Shown: positions 24,371 to 36,930 of the stretch, in pieces
How the letters are laid out: each line of letters opens with the position of its first letter
Position numbering within the stretch: position 1 is the stretch's first letter
From: Istiophorus platypterus
Lineage: Eukaryota > Chordata > Actinopteri > Istiophoriformes > Istiophoridae
DNA length: 64,000 bases
Assembly: GCA_016859345.1 (NCBI GenBank)
Contig: CM029119.1
Location: forward strand, 8,319,412 to 8,383,411
Reading direction: 5' to 3'
Notes under the pieces: generated by a model
The model's database searches: none
Told to the model about the DNA's origin: nothing
Seen by the model: the letters and a program-made list of their open reading frames with translations, nothing else
Position numbers and translations under genes: made by a program

Positions 24371-27300
24371 TTAGAGAGGAAAGAGTGAGACGAGGAAGGG
24401 AGGGTAGAAGAGGGGAGGAGGGAAAGGGGCATCCAAGCCTGCTCTTGCATCATCACTAGAGTACTACTTACTGCATAGTGCCTGAGTGAGGGAGTGGGGT
24501 ACATGCGTAAAGGTTGGGGTAAAGAGGGAATGTAACAAATTCTTCACTCGGTTTCCCTTTTTTTATTCTCTTGCCATTGATACCTGCTTCACCGACCACC
24601 ACAACCGTCACCTCTTGCAGGGTAAATTAATAAAATTTGTTCATTATAAATCCCAACAACTTGATCTTTTTGATCTCACATATAGCTGTTATGACTTGAG
24701 TTTGTGCTTTATTGCTTGATTTTGGGATATGTGAGCAAATTCATGTCTATGTTTTTGTATGATACAGAAATTATGATTTATTACCAATAAATGCCTTTAC
24801 TGTTTATAAGCTCTCTTAAGGTTTGGAGCAAATGAAAGAAGTGCAAGAGAATGACCATAATAGCTGGAAGTTTTTCCCATTACATGGGATACAAGCGCGT
24901 TAATTTATTCATGTCTGGTCCATGACTTCCAAAACAAGGAATGTTTATAGACTAGACGTGGGTCTAGCTGACTATGACTATGGAAAACAAGTCTTGGTTT
25001 AAACAAGCCTAGCATAATGGAAAGACAGAGAAAGTAAATTAGACATGGGAAAAGGGAAGAAAAAAATGTGAAGGATGAGAGACAGAAGGGAAGAAGCAGA
25101 CGTAGGTTCAGCTAGGTCATCAGCTAGGTTTCCATCCAGATATAGGGCAATTTTTAACTGAATATTGAGAAATGTTAGCAAAGAAAATACGAAATAATGC
25201 AATGGAAGCCAGTGCAATGGAAGAGGGGCACAATGAGATGAGATAATTAAAAGAGCGCCAGTCAAACCAGTAAAAAGCAAAGTAGAAAACATGAAAGATA
25301 TGGCATTTAAGTTTTTTTGTGTATTAATGAGTTTCAGGTATTTGAGGAACATTGCAGTCTCCTTATTGTCCCACCCATAGCTGATGTTATTGTCCGTTGC
25401 TATTTTTAGTCTCTTCAATGGAGCAGAAACCTCAGTGGATGTTTAAGTCACATGCTTTATGTGCGTCACAATGTATTTGCTTATTCTATTTTCACTGTAC
25501 TTTGTTACATTTTCCACCTCAGCCAAGTGTAAAAGCTTTTGTCACATTTCAAAATTTTAGAGAACAGTTCTGCATTTCCTCACAGGTTTTATGTACAAAT
25601 TGAAAGTATGGAAACATACAATTTGAGATTGTGCTGCTAGAGAAAAGTACTATACTGTGTGATACAAAAACAAATGCTGCTCTTAGATTTCAATTTATAA
25701 GTGAACAGAACAGTTGAACTCAATGCTCTTGTCACAGTGGATGTGACACATAAACACACACGCACCCCTACATGTCCACATCAAATGCAGTTTCTGGAAT
25801 GAGACAACTGTGCATAAGTGCTCTACATTCCAGGGGGCTTGCAACGGCAATCAGAAAGGCCAGGCAAATACAGTACATAATACAGGGGGGCTAAATGAGC
25901 TCCAGGCTGCAAAGGCCAGAGAAGCTAAACTTGACCTGCCCCTTGGCCCCGACATGAACACAGCTGCCAGTCATCCTGATTTCCACCACATGGATCAGGG
26001 CACAATCTTTCTTTCACTGTGCAATACATCCCCTCCCATTTCATCCACTTGATACAAAGTATGGGACATAACAGGTACAGGCTCTATGTTCTTTTCACTG
26101 AAGCAATGGAAAGAGGTCAACGGTGATGATAGGCAAATATGTGCATTTCAACATGGTTAGGAAAGCAAAACAGACGAAAATACAAAATTAAGTTAAACAA
26201 ACATGGCTTAAAAGATGAGATATATAGGGTTGGCCTATAGAATTTCAGGCCAATATCAAGGTCAGTAGAGCAAGCTGTTTGAGTGTGTACACATACAGCA
26301 GAATCTAAATATCTCCTAAAAATCATTTTGCTGGATTTTCTAATAGTTGACACTGAAACAAACTAGTCAACAAGCAAGCTGAATTGGGGCTGCAGTGTGG
26401 TACTGAGAAGGAAGACTGGTGGAGATAGGAACTCAAGGACTTTGTTTGGTTCTGTTTGGATGAGAAAACAAGTAAGGAACACAGCACACTCTATCTATTG
26501 GGCAAAAATAGTGTAATTGTACTTTACTAAAAATCCCAAAATTTCACATATCATCGTTGACAGAGTTTCTCTGTATGTGATTCCTTTTAGGCTTGACATC
26601 TAAGCCACAGAGGGAAACAAAAACAAGTTCCCTGAAACTAGGTACACGGAAATGAGAATTGCTGAGATTGTGTGTTCTGGACAGCTGGCTCCAGTACCTC
26701 AGACCCCTAACATCCAGTTCTTGGCTCATAGGCAGGGTGGCAGGTGAAAGCCCCGAATAGTTGGCACTGCCACTGTCCCCTGTACTGCATCCAGCGTCTC
26801 AAATTCCATATTGGGCAAGAGGTAGACACAACAACAATTATCCATTCATAGTGGCATGATGCTGGCACTTCTTTGGCAGCACAGACATGAATGGAAGGTG
26901 AAAACTGAAGAGAGTTCAGTTCTGGCTTCTGGCAGCTACAATGGATAAGTAGGTTAATTTGATGAATGCAATCAGCTTGCATCATCTCTTTATGAATTCA
27001 AGAAATCCTCCTGTTTATTGTTCTGAGCAGAGCATTAAAATTAAGATAAATAAATTCAGCTACAGAGACACTCTTCATGATTGCAGAGCTACACAGCTAT
27101 ACAGGTGTATCAGTGAATGTATTTTGTCTTCTTAAAGAATAAATCTAAAAAAAACAAAGAGTTTTCTCTACATCCTGCTTGGAGCTATTATGTGGTTTGC
27201 TAGTATGAGAATGAATACTGCATATCAATGTGTATACATTATTTTATTGTTTATTTTTAATTTGTGTGGCACTGCAATATACAGTATCCACAGGCTGTGG

Positions 27301-30300
27301 CAAACTGTGGCTAGTTACGACTGTTTGTCAGCCTCTAGTGGTTACCTGTAGAACTATCAACTGTTGACAACAGTAACAACTGTCAGTGCAGCATGCATTA
27401 ACTTCCATTTCGAATACTGGAGCCATTACATTACCACGTACACAAATGTGATATTTTCCATTGTATGCTGTAGTTTAACATATTTCAGCTTCAAGCACCA
27501 AGACTGGTTAATCAATGATAATGAGACAAAAAGAAGTGGTTAGAAAAGTGATCCTATATATTTTTTTAAAGCTCTTTTCCTAAAGTCCTGATGGCATTTA
27601 ACTAATTTAACTGATTTTAAGAGTGAGTCATTCTCATTAGATGGTCAGAAGAGTACCAATAATACTGTGGTACCTGACAAGACAGGGAAAAGACAGGGAA
27701 ACAGGTTCAGGGACATTCTTTCTTGAATGTGAATGTGTTATCGATTAACACAATACTCACTGAGGGACATGAAACCTGAGTCATGCATCACGCACAGTGA
27801 GATTCTGTGGCCTTTCGAATTGTTTCATGTATCAATTTCCATTCATCAAGCCATTCGTCTTTCGCAGTCATCTCTGCTTCTGTTTCATACTTCTGTGTCA
27901 CTGTCCCCAGTGGGTTAGTGTCTTGAAGTTCCATCTGTCAGCACCATCCAAGGGGGTGACAGAGTGGATGAGGCCCAGGGGAGAGACATCAAACATGGGA
28001 TTCTAGCCTTGGTTCTCCCCTCCATCCCATCTCTGTTTGAATTGCTGGCCCCTCCATCTGTCTGCGCTTGATTCGGTGCTGGCTGTCGCAGGAGAGGAAG
28101 AAAGGCCCTCCACCAATGACAAATGACAATCTCAGAATAAACACACAAGTGAGGGAGGGGAGGAGAAAAAGAGCTGAATCAGTCTTTCCTCATCCATCAG
28201 CCTCTGCTGGTCTTTGCATTAACCTCTGGTCTCGACCCCTCACTCTCTTCTAGTATCTGTCAGTCATTTTTGTTCTTTTCACTTTTTTCTCGACCTTTGT
28301 TAAAGATATGATGCTATTTGTCCTTTCACAATAAGATTGAGACGTCAAGGGAATTTAATGGAATTGTGTCCCTTTTACAATATCTTTTACAATATCACTT
28401 TTTTTACTTTAATCCCAATTTAATGTCCCCGAATCACACATTTGTAAGCCGAGGTAAAAATGTGGCTGATGGCTATCCTGAGCTGCAAGTTAAACTTACA
28501 ACATGCATGTATGTTAATGCTGAGGACATGGATACCACCAGCAGTGCAAACTGTGAATGCATACCAAAAGTACGCCAACTCACTCCCTACTCTAGCTCTC
28601 AGCACCAGCTAAAACCTGCAGCCAACATGCCGAGCCCCCCTGATCCTAGTGCCGGCTCAACCAAACACACACATGACAGATGCCTCCTCTGCTGCAGCGC
28701 AGGCATTCAGAGCATCTCCTCCGCCACCAAAGGCATATTCCTTTTATAACCAGCAGGGATTAGGGCCCATTGGAGGAAACTAGCATGTGCGCTGACCTCA
28801 GGCGGCGTGTAGATAAAAAAGCATCTCAAATTGAATCAATAACCACCAGCCGCCAACTAATCCTGGCTAGCCCTCATAAACACCACTACAGCAGTCCCCC
28901 ACAAACCCCTGCCAATGCTCTAGTCCAACCCCACCCTACCCAAGCTCCAGACCCCTTCATCTTTTTATAACTGCACCCCAGGGCCATGCAGGGGTGCTCA
29001 GGTGAGGGTTTTTAGGCAGGGTGGGGCGAGCTGTATATTCAGAACAAAAGGGGATGAGGGGGTACACTCATTTGCCCAGGTAATCCATCAGCAGACAGGC
29101 CAGCTTTGGACTGCATGGTGACTGGCAGCCAGAGAAAAGTGGACAGCTGATGTGGGTTGAGCATAGCCACAGCACGCCAGACGGGATAAAGAGATATAAG
29201 CCCCTCACCCCCACCCCCATCCCCATGCTCAGTGCTCCCCCTCATCCCCCAACCATAGACCCATGTCATCCCAAAGCTCTTTCATCTTCTAACTCAGTGG
29301 GTGCTAAAGCAAACTTTCCACTTTGGCTCTCTAGGGGCTGGGCATTGTGGAATTGCAGAGAGACCTGCTCTCTTTGCTCGGTGCCTCAAAGAAGGGGTGT
29401 CACACCCCTTGACTGATTGGTGGATTCAGAGACCAGTGACAGCTTAGCAGCACCAACAGGAGGCTATAGGATCAGTCCTATATGATGACTGTATAAAGCT
29501 CACCAGGACAAAAGACCCAGCTAATTCAAAATAATGTTATGGTAAGGTTTGCATTTTACCATTAATAAGTTTACAATAAGATAGCTCAGCTTTGGAAACT
29601 GTTATTACAGGGGAGTGATAACCACCACTCCCTCATATGATTCCCTGGTGTATGTTAAATAATGACTTTGTATGAAAATATCACAACTATTATGTCAAAT
29701 TGAGTTGTCATCTAGTCATACAGCCTCCAAGTCCTCAATAGCTCACTTCTGTCTCTCTTTTTAAATGAATTTAATTTTCCTTCTTTAAGTTTTGGGTTGG
29801 GACAGAAGAGGCAAACTGAGGAGAGGATCAAGCGGAGTGGTGGGATTTCCAAGCTGTCAGGAAAACTGAGCAAATCCTATCCCCAGGCCGCTGGCTCCAC
29901 ACAGGAATGTGGGGCGTCCACTTTAATTGTGCTTTTCTCCCGATCCCCATCTTGCAAAATCAAATTTCCCTTTTCCCACTTGTTGATTCCCTGAAGAACT
30001 TGGTGTAACATCTTTAAATGCAACTCAAAGCCACATATAAAAGTCACAGTGAGCTTAAAAGAGGAGGCTTCAATGGTTAGATAACTAAAAGCTTCAAAGT
30101 CAAAAGGGCTATAAGAGACAGCCGGACAGTAAATCAGGGAGACACTTCAAAGGAAGCTATGAAGACAGCCGTGCAGCTAGACGGATGGCAAGCAAGACAG
30201 ACATTCAAACTCAAAGAGAAGGATCATGGAGCAATTCAAGATGGCAGACAAAACAAACAAACATCACCATGCAAGGACAAAACAGACTAACAATAAGCTA

Positions 30301-30675
30301 TACAGACAAACTATCAAGGTAGACAAAATATGTCTAACAGTAAAACATACACAACTGTTTAGCAGCCAGCCAGGCAGGCTGACAGAAAGGCAGACAGACA
30401 AATAGAGTGAGAGATCCCCGTGTGAAAGACAAAGGAGGGTACAGTAGTGGGTAGCAGCAGCCAAGGGAGACTTCATTAGTGAGGTCAGTGCCCCAGGGTA
30501 CTTAGTATAACACTGGAGGCCTATGCAGACGCCCCTTCAACCCTATGCCGAGGTGGATATTGCATCTTTGCGATAACATCTCCCTACATAGGAGGGGGCC
30601 CCAGCATCACAGCATAAAGACCCCTGTTTTCGGCAAGTTTGAAATAAGGCTTTGTTCCCCCAAGGCCTTGCCTTA

Positions 30676-30704
30676 CCCCCCCCCCCCCCCCGCATGCATA
30701 CACC

Positions 30705-30752
<48 letters not shown>
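30676..30752. repeat. C16 homopolymer joined to a (CA)23 array
   Basis: A C16 run (30676-30691), the link GCATGCATACACCAA, then a CA array to 30752 and CCTCCTCCT. The plus-strand C run is G-rich on the other strand. Confidence 0.95.
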
Positions 30753-30753
<1 letters not shown>

Positions 30754-31826
30754 CCTCCTCCTCCTACTCTTTCCTCTTGGGTGGGCCAGAGACTTTCCAA
30801 AAAACTGAGCAACTTGTGTCTGGGGATAGACCCCCCTTCTAGGCATATACACACGCAAAAACACACTCACAAATGCACGTATACAGGCACGTGCACACTT
30901 ACACACACATGCATACACACACATATCTTCCACCACCCTCAACCCCTGATCCCGACAGTGGTGTCCCCTGGCTTTCAGCCACATCTGTGTGGAGCGGTTG
31001 GTAAGAGAGGTGGAGATCCAGGGCTGCTGGGGGAACAGCTCCAGGAGGGGCCTTGGTGGGCTCATCTCACCCAAGGGAGAGTGGGGGGCACACAGAGAGG
31101 TGTGTGTGTGTGTGCTGTGTGTGCAAAGGCCTGAGGGGGCCTAGTCCTGGTCAAAGGTGCCTGGCTGCCTGGGCACTCCAGGGAGCACCAGAGACAGGCA
31201 ACCTTTACATGGAGCCTCCCTCGGTACAGACGCTCCACAGTCAGTCACATACAGTTTACTGTAAAAGCCCCCGCCACTCATCTATAGCCATACTCACACC
31301 TAAACACACAGACAATAATAGTAACATTCATGAATCAGCACATAAATTTAACCAACAAACATGCTTCACATTAAGTAACAAAGCACCAAGAACTTGGATC
31401 ATAACTCTCACTATGAAAACAGTAGTTCCTGGTAGTTCCTGACATGTGAAGGGTTTGTCAAGGTCTTATGGCAGGATGGACAGTATAAATATCCCTGTTG
31501 TGATGGTGAGATGGTTGCCAGGTAGGAAAGACCGTGCCCCCATTTATACCCACATCAGCTGGTGGATTTATAGGACCCTTAAAACGGATCAATCATTTTC
31601 CACTCCCAGGTCTCTACACCTCTCATCCCCTCTCTCCACACTTTCCTTTTTGATTCTACACCTGCGTTGCACGGGTGGCTGCGTATACCTTTAATGTATC
31701 TTTTTGCGTGCGCATACATGTAACACTGATTGAGTATGCGTGCATGCATATGGCTGTATGTGCTTAGCAGCTCAGTCAACTACCAGCACTGGGTTCTTTT
31801 CATGTTCATTATCACTTGTTTTATAG

Positions 31827-31942
31827 TGGAATATTTAAGTCGGGGGGCCTTGGCACGGCTGCAGCTATAGTTAGAGAACAAAGGAGAGCGCTGGGGGTGT
31901 CAGGAGGGTGTGGCATGCCGGAGCACAGCACAGAGCTTTTCG
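31827..31942 (+). other. Plus-strand exon-like segment (116 nt)
   Basis: A good plus-strand acceptor (TCATTATCACTTGTTTTATAG) and a near-consensus donor (TTTTCG then GTAAGTGT) bound 116 bases. Exactly one frame is open throughout: one base, 38 codons from GIFKSGGLGTAAAIVREQRR to PEHSTELF, one base. The strand is opposite to the main gene model, so it would belong to a nested gene or a non-coding transcript, or be a decoy. The flanking GGGGCTGGCCAGGCCAGCC is GC-rich. The peptide is not recognised. Confidence 0.3.
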
Positions 31943-33551
31943 GTAAGTGTTGCACCCCACACTTCATGGAAAGCCAGGGGGGCTGGCCAGGCCAGCCATG
32001 CAGGCAGACGGAGCTAAATTCAACTCATTCCTGTATTAATGGGAGCTTATGTGCCATTCCACCTCACTGAAGAGGGCATTAGCCAGAGCCAGACAGCCAG
32101 GATACACCTCAAAATATCTCCTCTCTCTGGCCTCTGTCTCTCTTGCAATCTGTATTTTTTTCTTACATGTGGGTTTCACAGTACAGCCTACAGCTGCGTT
32201 TTTGAGGGCAGGCTATTAGATTGATTGCTCAGTCTAAAATTCTGCAATTTCTTTCTAATGTAAGAATACCCTGTAAAAGCTATCTGCCTTTTGTCCAAGT
32301 GGTTTGGTGTGAGCATTCATAAATAAATCATATTTCCATACGAAGCCAAACAGAGGGTTTGAATTCTCAAATGAGGTAGATCTGTAATGACACAAGGCTT
32401 TTCCACCTGCTGAACAATTCAATAATATTGACGTATATATCAGGAAGCTGTTTTTTTAAACGATTTAACGTCCCTCTGTCTTTTGAAGGAAAACCAGGAT
32501 GCTCATTCTGACATTCTGCTGGCACTTAGCTGTGGTCAAACTGGTGTGACCCCACTGATTCCTTTGTAAGAAATTGAGTTACCCTGGACTTGATGAGATG
32601 TGACCCAGTATGGTTATTGTTTCTGTGAACACTGTTGGTGACTCAGTGATCAATATGAGAGTCACTTCCATACAACTAGCATTTGCTACTGCACAGGAAA
32701 AACTGGCCTGTGTTTTCACTGTTGTTTCCACTGAGAGATTTACAAAGTGAGAGGACACTGTCACCTCTATTGCTGAAGTGAAATTGCAGGTTTTTCCTAG
32801 AGGATGTAGCCTGTGGTTCCTGGTAGGTAAGGGGTAGCTAATAGGGGGCATTTATCAAAAAAGTTGGAAAGGGTACTTCCAAAGTTAAAGAAAAGCAAAA
32901 TATGTTGAACATATATAATGGTTACAACCGACCCACCCTAACGGCACGATTATTTCTGTGCTGCATACTGTAACTGACACTCATAGAGAAGGCAAACACA
33001 GTGTGTCAGATAAGTTCATATTCTGATCATTTGATTTATGGAGCTTCTAACCTAATTCGCCACAATCAAGATATAACACTCCCTTAACCCAGTGGTGTGA
33101 TTTTAGCACACCACCTTACAAAAGAACAACAATATACACAGACCAATAAAAAAAGTATAACAATTATTGCAATATCCAAATGTACTGCAGTAAAATGACT
33201 AAAAAAAGGCTTCTACTTTGTGAAATGTCAAAAACAGTTCTGAAGTGGACTGTTCTCCTTTAAGTTGTTCTGTTTTTGCTTTGCCGTTCTGCCTTTTCAC
33301 TTGAGATTTCTGTGTGTCCTAAAGACTTGGCACAATCTGATGTGTCTGAATGTGTGTGTGTGTGTTAAAAGAGATACGAGTATGCATGTGCTAAGACATC
33401 CATTGTATAAGAGGGAATTTTGTGTGAATACGTGTGTGTGTGTGTGCTGTGCAATGGAACGAGCTGAGCAGTTATTAGCTGGCAGGGATAATTGGACTCT
33501 ATGTAGGTGGCATGACCCAGCTGTCTGCAGCAGGAAGGCCCAGAGTTGAGC

Positions 33552-33600
33552 GTGACCTCAACCACTGACCTTACAAATGCAATACAGTGACCTTTGACCC
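33552..33600. promoter_or_regulatory. Nuclear-receptor half-site cluster with a DR1, copy 1
   Basis: Within 49 bases there are TGACCTC, TGACCTT and TGACCTTTGACCC. The last is, on the minus strand, GGGTCAAAGGTCA, a direct repeat of AGGTCA-type half-sites with one-base spacing, the classical DR1 bound by HNF4, RXR, COUP-TF or PPAR-RXR. The motif is visible; occupancy is inference. Confidence 0.4.
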
Positions 33601-33846
33601 CCTCCCACATTAAAGAGACAGTGTTGTCTTTCTGCAGTCAGCCAGCAAATTAGACCACAAGGGGCCAAAGAATCCTCTCCTACTCTGTTTGTTCGGATTG
33701 GTGTTGCATCCTGTTGTATTGTCATTAAATTACTACAAGAAATATCACTGGAGATGCTTTTGACTTGTAGCAGGAAGAACTGGGAGTAAGTGCTTTTTAA
33801 AATTAATCCTCTTTACTGTCTCTCTCCTCCCTCACAACTCTCACAG

Positions 33847-33880
33847 ACACATGGGATTTTTCATACAACTTTTGTCCTTG
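33847..33880 (+). other. 34-nt exon-like segment, copy 1
   Basis: Inside the first copy of the 700-bp duplication, a strong acceptor (CTGTCTCTCTCCTCCCTCACAACTCTCACAG) is followed by 34 bases and a donor GTAAGT. All three frames are open (one reads THGIFHTTFVL), so coding cannot be decided from length alone. It could be a plus-strand microexon or a decoy pair. Confidence 0.22.
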
Positions 33881-34251
33881 GTAAGTGCAGTAAAATGACT
33901 AAAAAAAGGCTTCTACTTTGTGAAATGTCAAAAACAGTTCTGAAGTGGACTGTTCTCCTTTAAGTTGTTCTGTTTTTGCTTTGCCGTTCTGCCTTTTCAC
34001 TTGAGATTTCTGTGTGTCCTAAAGACTTGGCACAATCTGATGTGTCTGAATGTGTGTGTGTGTGTTAAAAGAGATACGAGTATGCATGTGCTAAGACGTC
34101 CATTGTATAAGAGGGAATTTTGTGTGAATACGTGTGTGTGTGTGTGCTGTGCAATGGAACGAGCTGAGCAGTTATTAGCTGGCAGGGATAATTGGACTCT
34201 ATGTAGGTGGCATGACCCAGCTGTCTGCAGCAGGAAGGCCCAGAGTTGAGC

Positions 34252-34300
34252 GTGACCTCAACCACTGACCTTACAAATGCAATACAGTGACCTTTGACCC
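34252..34300. promoter_or_regulatory. Nuclear-receptor half-site cluster with a DR1, copy 2
   Basis: Identical to the cluster at 33552-33600, carried by the second copy of the 700-bp duplication, with the DR1 at 34288-34300. Confidence 0.4.
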
Positions 34301-34546
34301 CCTCCCACATTAAAGAGACAGTGTTGTCTTTCTGCAGTCAGCCAGCAAATTAGACCACAAGGGGCCAAAGAATCCTCTCCTACTCTGTTTGTTCGGATTG
34401 GTGTTGCATCCTGTTGTATTGTCATTAAATTACTACAAGAAATATCACTGGAGATGCTTTTGACTTGTAGCAGGAAGAACTGGGAGTAAGTGCTTTTTAA
34501 AATTAATCCTCTTTACTGTCTCTCTCCTCCCTCACAACTCTCACAG

Positions 34547-34580
34547 ACACATGGGATTTTTCATACAACTTTTGTCCTTG
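34547..34580 (+). other. 34-nt exon-like segment, copy 2
   Basis: Identical to the segment at 33847-33880, carried by the second copy of the tandem duplication, with the same acceptor and donor. If the first is a real exon, this is a tandem exon duplication. Confidence 0.22.
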
Positions 34581-35803
34581 GTAAGTGCAGTAAAATGACA
34601 CTAGTAATCAGAATGGATTCTTCAAAACTAAATATAAAGTACCGAAAATGCATGATAGACAGGAGTGAGTGTGTTTCTGAATTTTAGAAAGGAGAACGTA
34701 TCTGTTAGTTACACTGGCATTATGGATGCATAGCATTCCATTGTAACTGTCTGACTAGTCTACAAGTGACCATGAACAAGATCTATATCAGAAATGAACT
34801 GTAACAAGGCCAAGGACTTCTTACAGTAGCCCATTCCTTGGGGTGCAATCATTAATGTCTACCACATGCATCACTAAAAACCACATGAACTCTTAAAATT
34901 TCTCTGTGGCCTTTGGTGGCTTCTGTGAGATGTTGCACGGCTGTTAAAGTGTTTCTATTTCCAGAAGCTTACTAAACCAATATTATAGTGAATAAAAACT
35001 GACTAATTTCTTTTGAGATGTTCTTTATTTTAGGGGAAGGGAGCGCCTCTACTATAAAAACACTGATGAAACTATGACATAGTTTCACATGGTACTGATA
35101 CATTTCTGACAAAAGATTTTTGAAAATCAACAGTACACACAATAATTAAACTTTTGTGCAGTAAAGCTACTATGTCATTTCATCCCCTCCGTCACCTTAT
35201 GATTACAAACAGATTATTTAGTAATCCAGTGTTTTGTGATTGAACAAAGTCAACAGAGCTGATTCCACTCCAAGTCATCGATATGGACAGTGCATGCATA
35301 CAGGAACACACACACAAAAAGAGGGATACACTTACAAAGTAAATGGACATCTTGAATTTATGGTACAGTCTTTCAGGAGACCCCCACATCACCCTCTGTG
35401 CATCAGTCACCAAGGGTACAGGTAGACCTCTCTTGGGGGACGTTAGAGGAGAGATATCTGTCAAGATGGAAGCAGTACTCCTTTAGGCTGCCACTGGGCA
35501 ACAAGCGTGTCCCCTTGCCTACTCTCCTGTATCACAATAATGCTGTTGAGTGACTGGAAAGCCCTAATGGATGCATGTATCTGCTGTTTGTCTGATCTTC
35601 TATAAAAGCCCTTGGCAAAAAAGAGATAAGGGGAAAACCGATAGGATAGAGAAAGTGTGAGAGTTTTACTGTGTTTATATGTAGGAATGGCTTTGAAGTA
35701 TTTATTTGGTAGGTGGTGCATTGGTGTGAAGAAAATATAATAAGGACATGTGTGGGTATGGATTTAGAGGAAAAAGAAAGTGTTCAAACATGTAAGTAAA
35801 TAC

Positions 35804-35805
<2 letters not shown>

Positions 35806-35891
<86 letters not shown>
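35806..35891. repeat. (TG)43 microsatellite
   Basis: An uninterrupted TG run of 86 bases, one of the longest perfect dinucleotide arrays in the window. Confidence 0.97.
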
Positions 35892-35893
<2 letters not shown>

Positions 35894-36119
35894 AGCATAC
35901 ACATCTATGTGTGTGTTAGGTCATTAGTGCAGCTTTGAAGACTTGGCATCCCTGTTGAAATCTGCAATAAACCAGAGGAATTCAACAACTCCAAAGTCAT
36001 CAGGGGGGAAAGAGTGTACCAGCCAATCCATCATCTAGAAGAGTGTTTCTCAAACTTTTCTGCACGCAACCCAAAAAAAACTTCTTGTTTCAGGCAATAA
36101 CAGACAGAATGGTAAACTT

Positions 36120-36156
36120 AACACCCAAGGATGAATCTTATTCATCCTTGGGTGTT
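36120..36156. repeat. Perfect 17-bp inverted repeat with 3-nt loop
   Basis: AACACCCAAGGATGAAT is followed by CTT and then the exact reverse complement ATTCATCCTTGGGTGTT. A perfect stem with so short a loop in single-copy sequence is unusual. It is too short for a typical microRNA precursor. It may be the product of a replication template switch. Confidence 0.9.
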
Positions 36157-36891
36157 TTAACTGATTTTTTAATGGAAAATACTAGCTAAAAAAACATATT
36201 ATAAAGTAGCATCTCTGAACCATGTAGAATTTTGTAAAGAAACACAAATTGCCACCATTGTCAGGTCCTCCTCTGTATGTCCCTGCCCACAGATGCAACA
36301 GAAAAGATTATTTTTTGAACCAAATAAACCTTCTTTGAACATTTGAGCTAAAAATACTCTTGTTTACTTTGTCCAAGGCTCAGTGGTTTACCTCCAAGTC
36401 AGTCATCAACGGATGTTAGGGGCTCAAGCAATTCAACTGATTTTCTGAAGTTTTCCATTGTTTAGAGAATTTTGGAGTAGTCTACAAGAGGTGCTAACGG
36501 TAAAAAAATTGGCACATTCTGTAGCACCCAACAAAACCTACAGAGAACAGTTTCCCCTGAGAAAGAGCCACTTTAATCCAGACTTTGACAACACTTCGAA
36601 CCTGTTCTGTAGTCTTATTCTCTGGGTCTCACATGCTTGCTCACATGGACCACCCTGATTCGTCCCAGCCCATCATTCATTCCAAAATCAAAATCCCTCT
36701 TTCCTCTTCACTTCGTCCTCTCCCTACCCTCCCTCATCCTTGTAACCTTCTCTTTCTTTACCGGTGTATTCTCTAAACCTACCCTTGCTCTCTTTCACTC
36801 ACCTCCTCCTCTCCCTGTTGTCTTTTTCTTGTTTACTCCACTTGTCCATCTGGCCTCCTGACCTTCATGATTTCGGCAGACTGAATGAGCT

Positions 36892-36905
36892 ATTGCCTAG
36901 CAACC
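36892..36905. promoter_or_regulatory. RFX X-box-like motif
   Basis: ATTGCCTAGCAACC, the complement of GGTTGCTAGGCAAT, directly beside the GAAA array. Confidence 0.3.
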
Positions 36906-36930
36906 TTATGGAGTAATTTCCATAAAATGC

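Larger units (their letters stand above)
16665..31826. other. Gene-free stretch, probable intron
   Basis: Unique sequence with CA arrays at 17.05 and 30.7 kb and a G18 run at 24.35 kb. GC-richer zones at 22.0-22.3, 23.0-23.8 and 28.9-29.4 kb contain CCACCCC and CCCTCC stretches. Pyrimidine-rich plus-strand acceptor-like sequences occur at 21.80 and 23.34 kb without donors. CpG-island criteria were not computed. Confidence 0.55.
33186..34599. repeat. 700-bp direct tandem duplication, 2.02 copies
   Basis: Copy 1 (33186-33885) and copy 2 (33886-34585) align base for base at an offset of exactly 700, with one difference: A at 33398 and G at 34098. The first 14 bases, TGCAGTAAAATGAC, occur a third time at 34586-34599, so each junction carries the same 14-bp direct repeat. 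This is the signature of unequal exchange between short direct repeats. A collapsed or duplicated haplotype in the assembly would also look like this. Each copy contains a (TG)n stretch, a nuclear-receptor half-site cluster and a plus-strand 34-nt exon-like segment. The matching 94-codon frames in each copy are not considered genes. Confidence 0.97.

Noticed and set aside
26717..26835. 39-codon minus-strand frame MDNCCCVYLLPNMEFETLDA...
   Set aside because: Isolated, no splice signals, and too short to separate from chance.
32579..32851. 90-codon minus-strand frame rich in Ser/Thr/Val
   Set aside because: Reads like a secreted-domain fragment but has no clear acceptor, and no Ig-type Cys/Trp pattern could be confirmed.
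33265..34249. Two near-identical 94-codon plus-strand frames
   Set aside because: They are identical only because the 700-bp segment is duplicated; they include TG-repeat-encoded Cys-Val runs and have no start or splice context.
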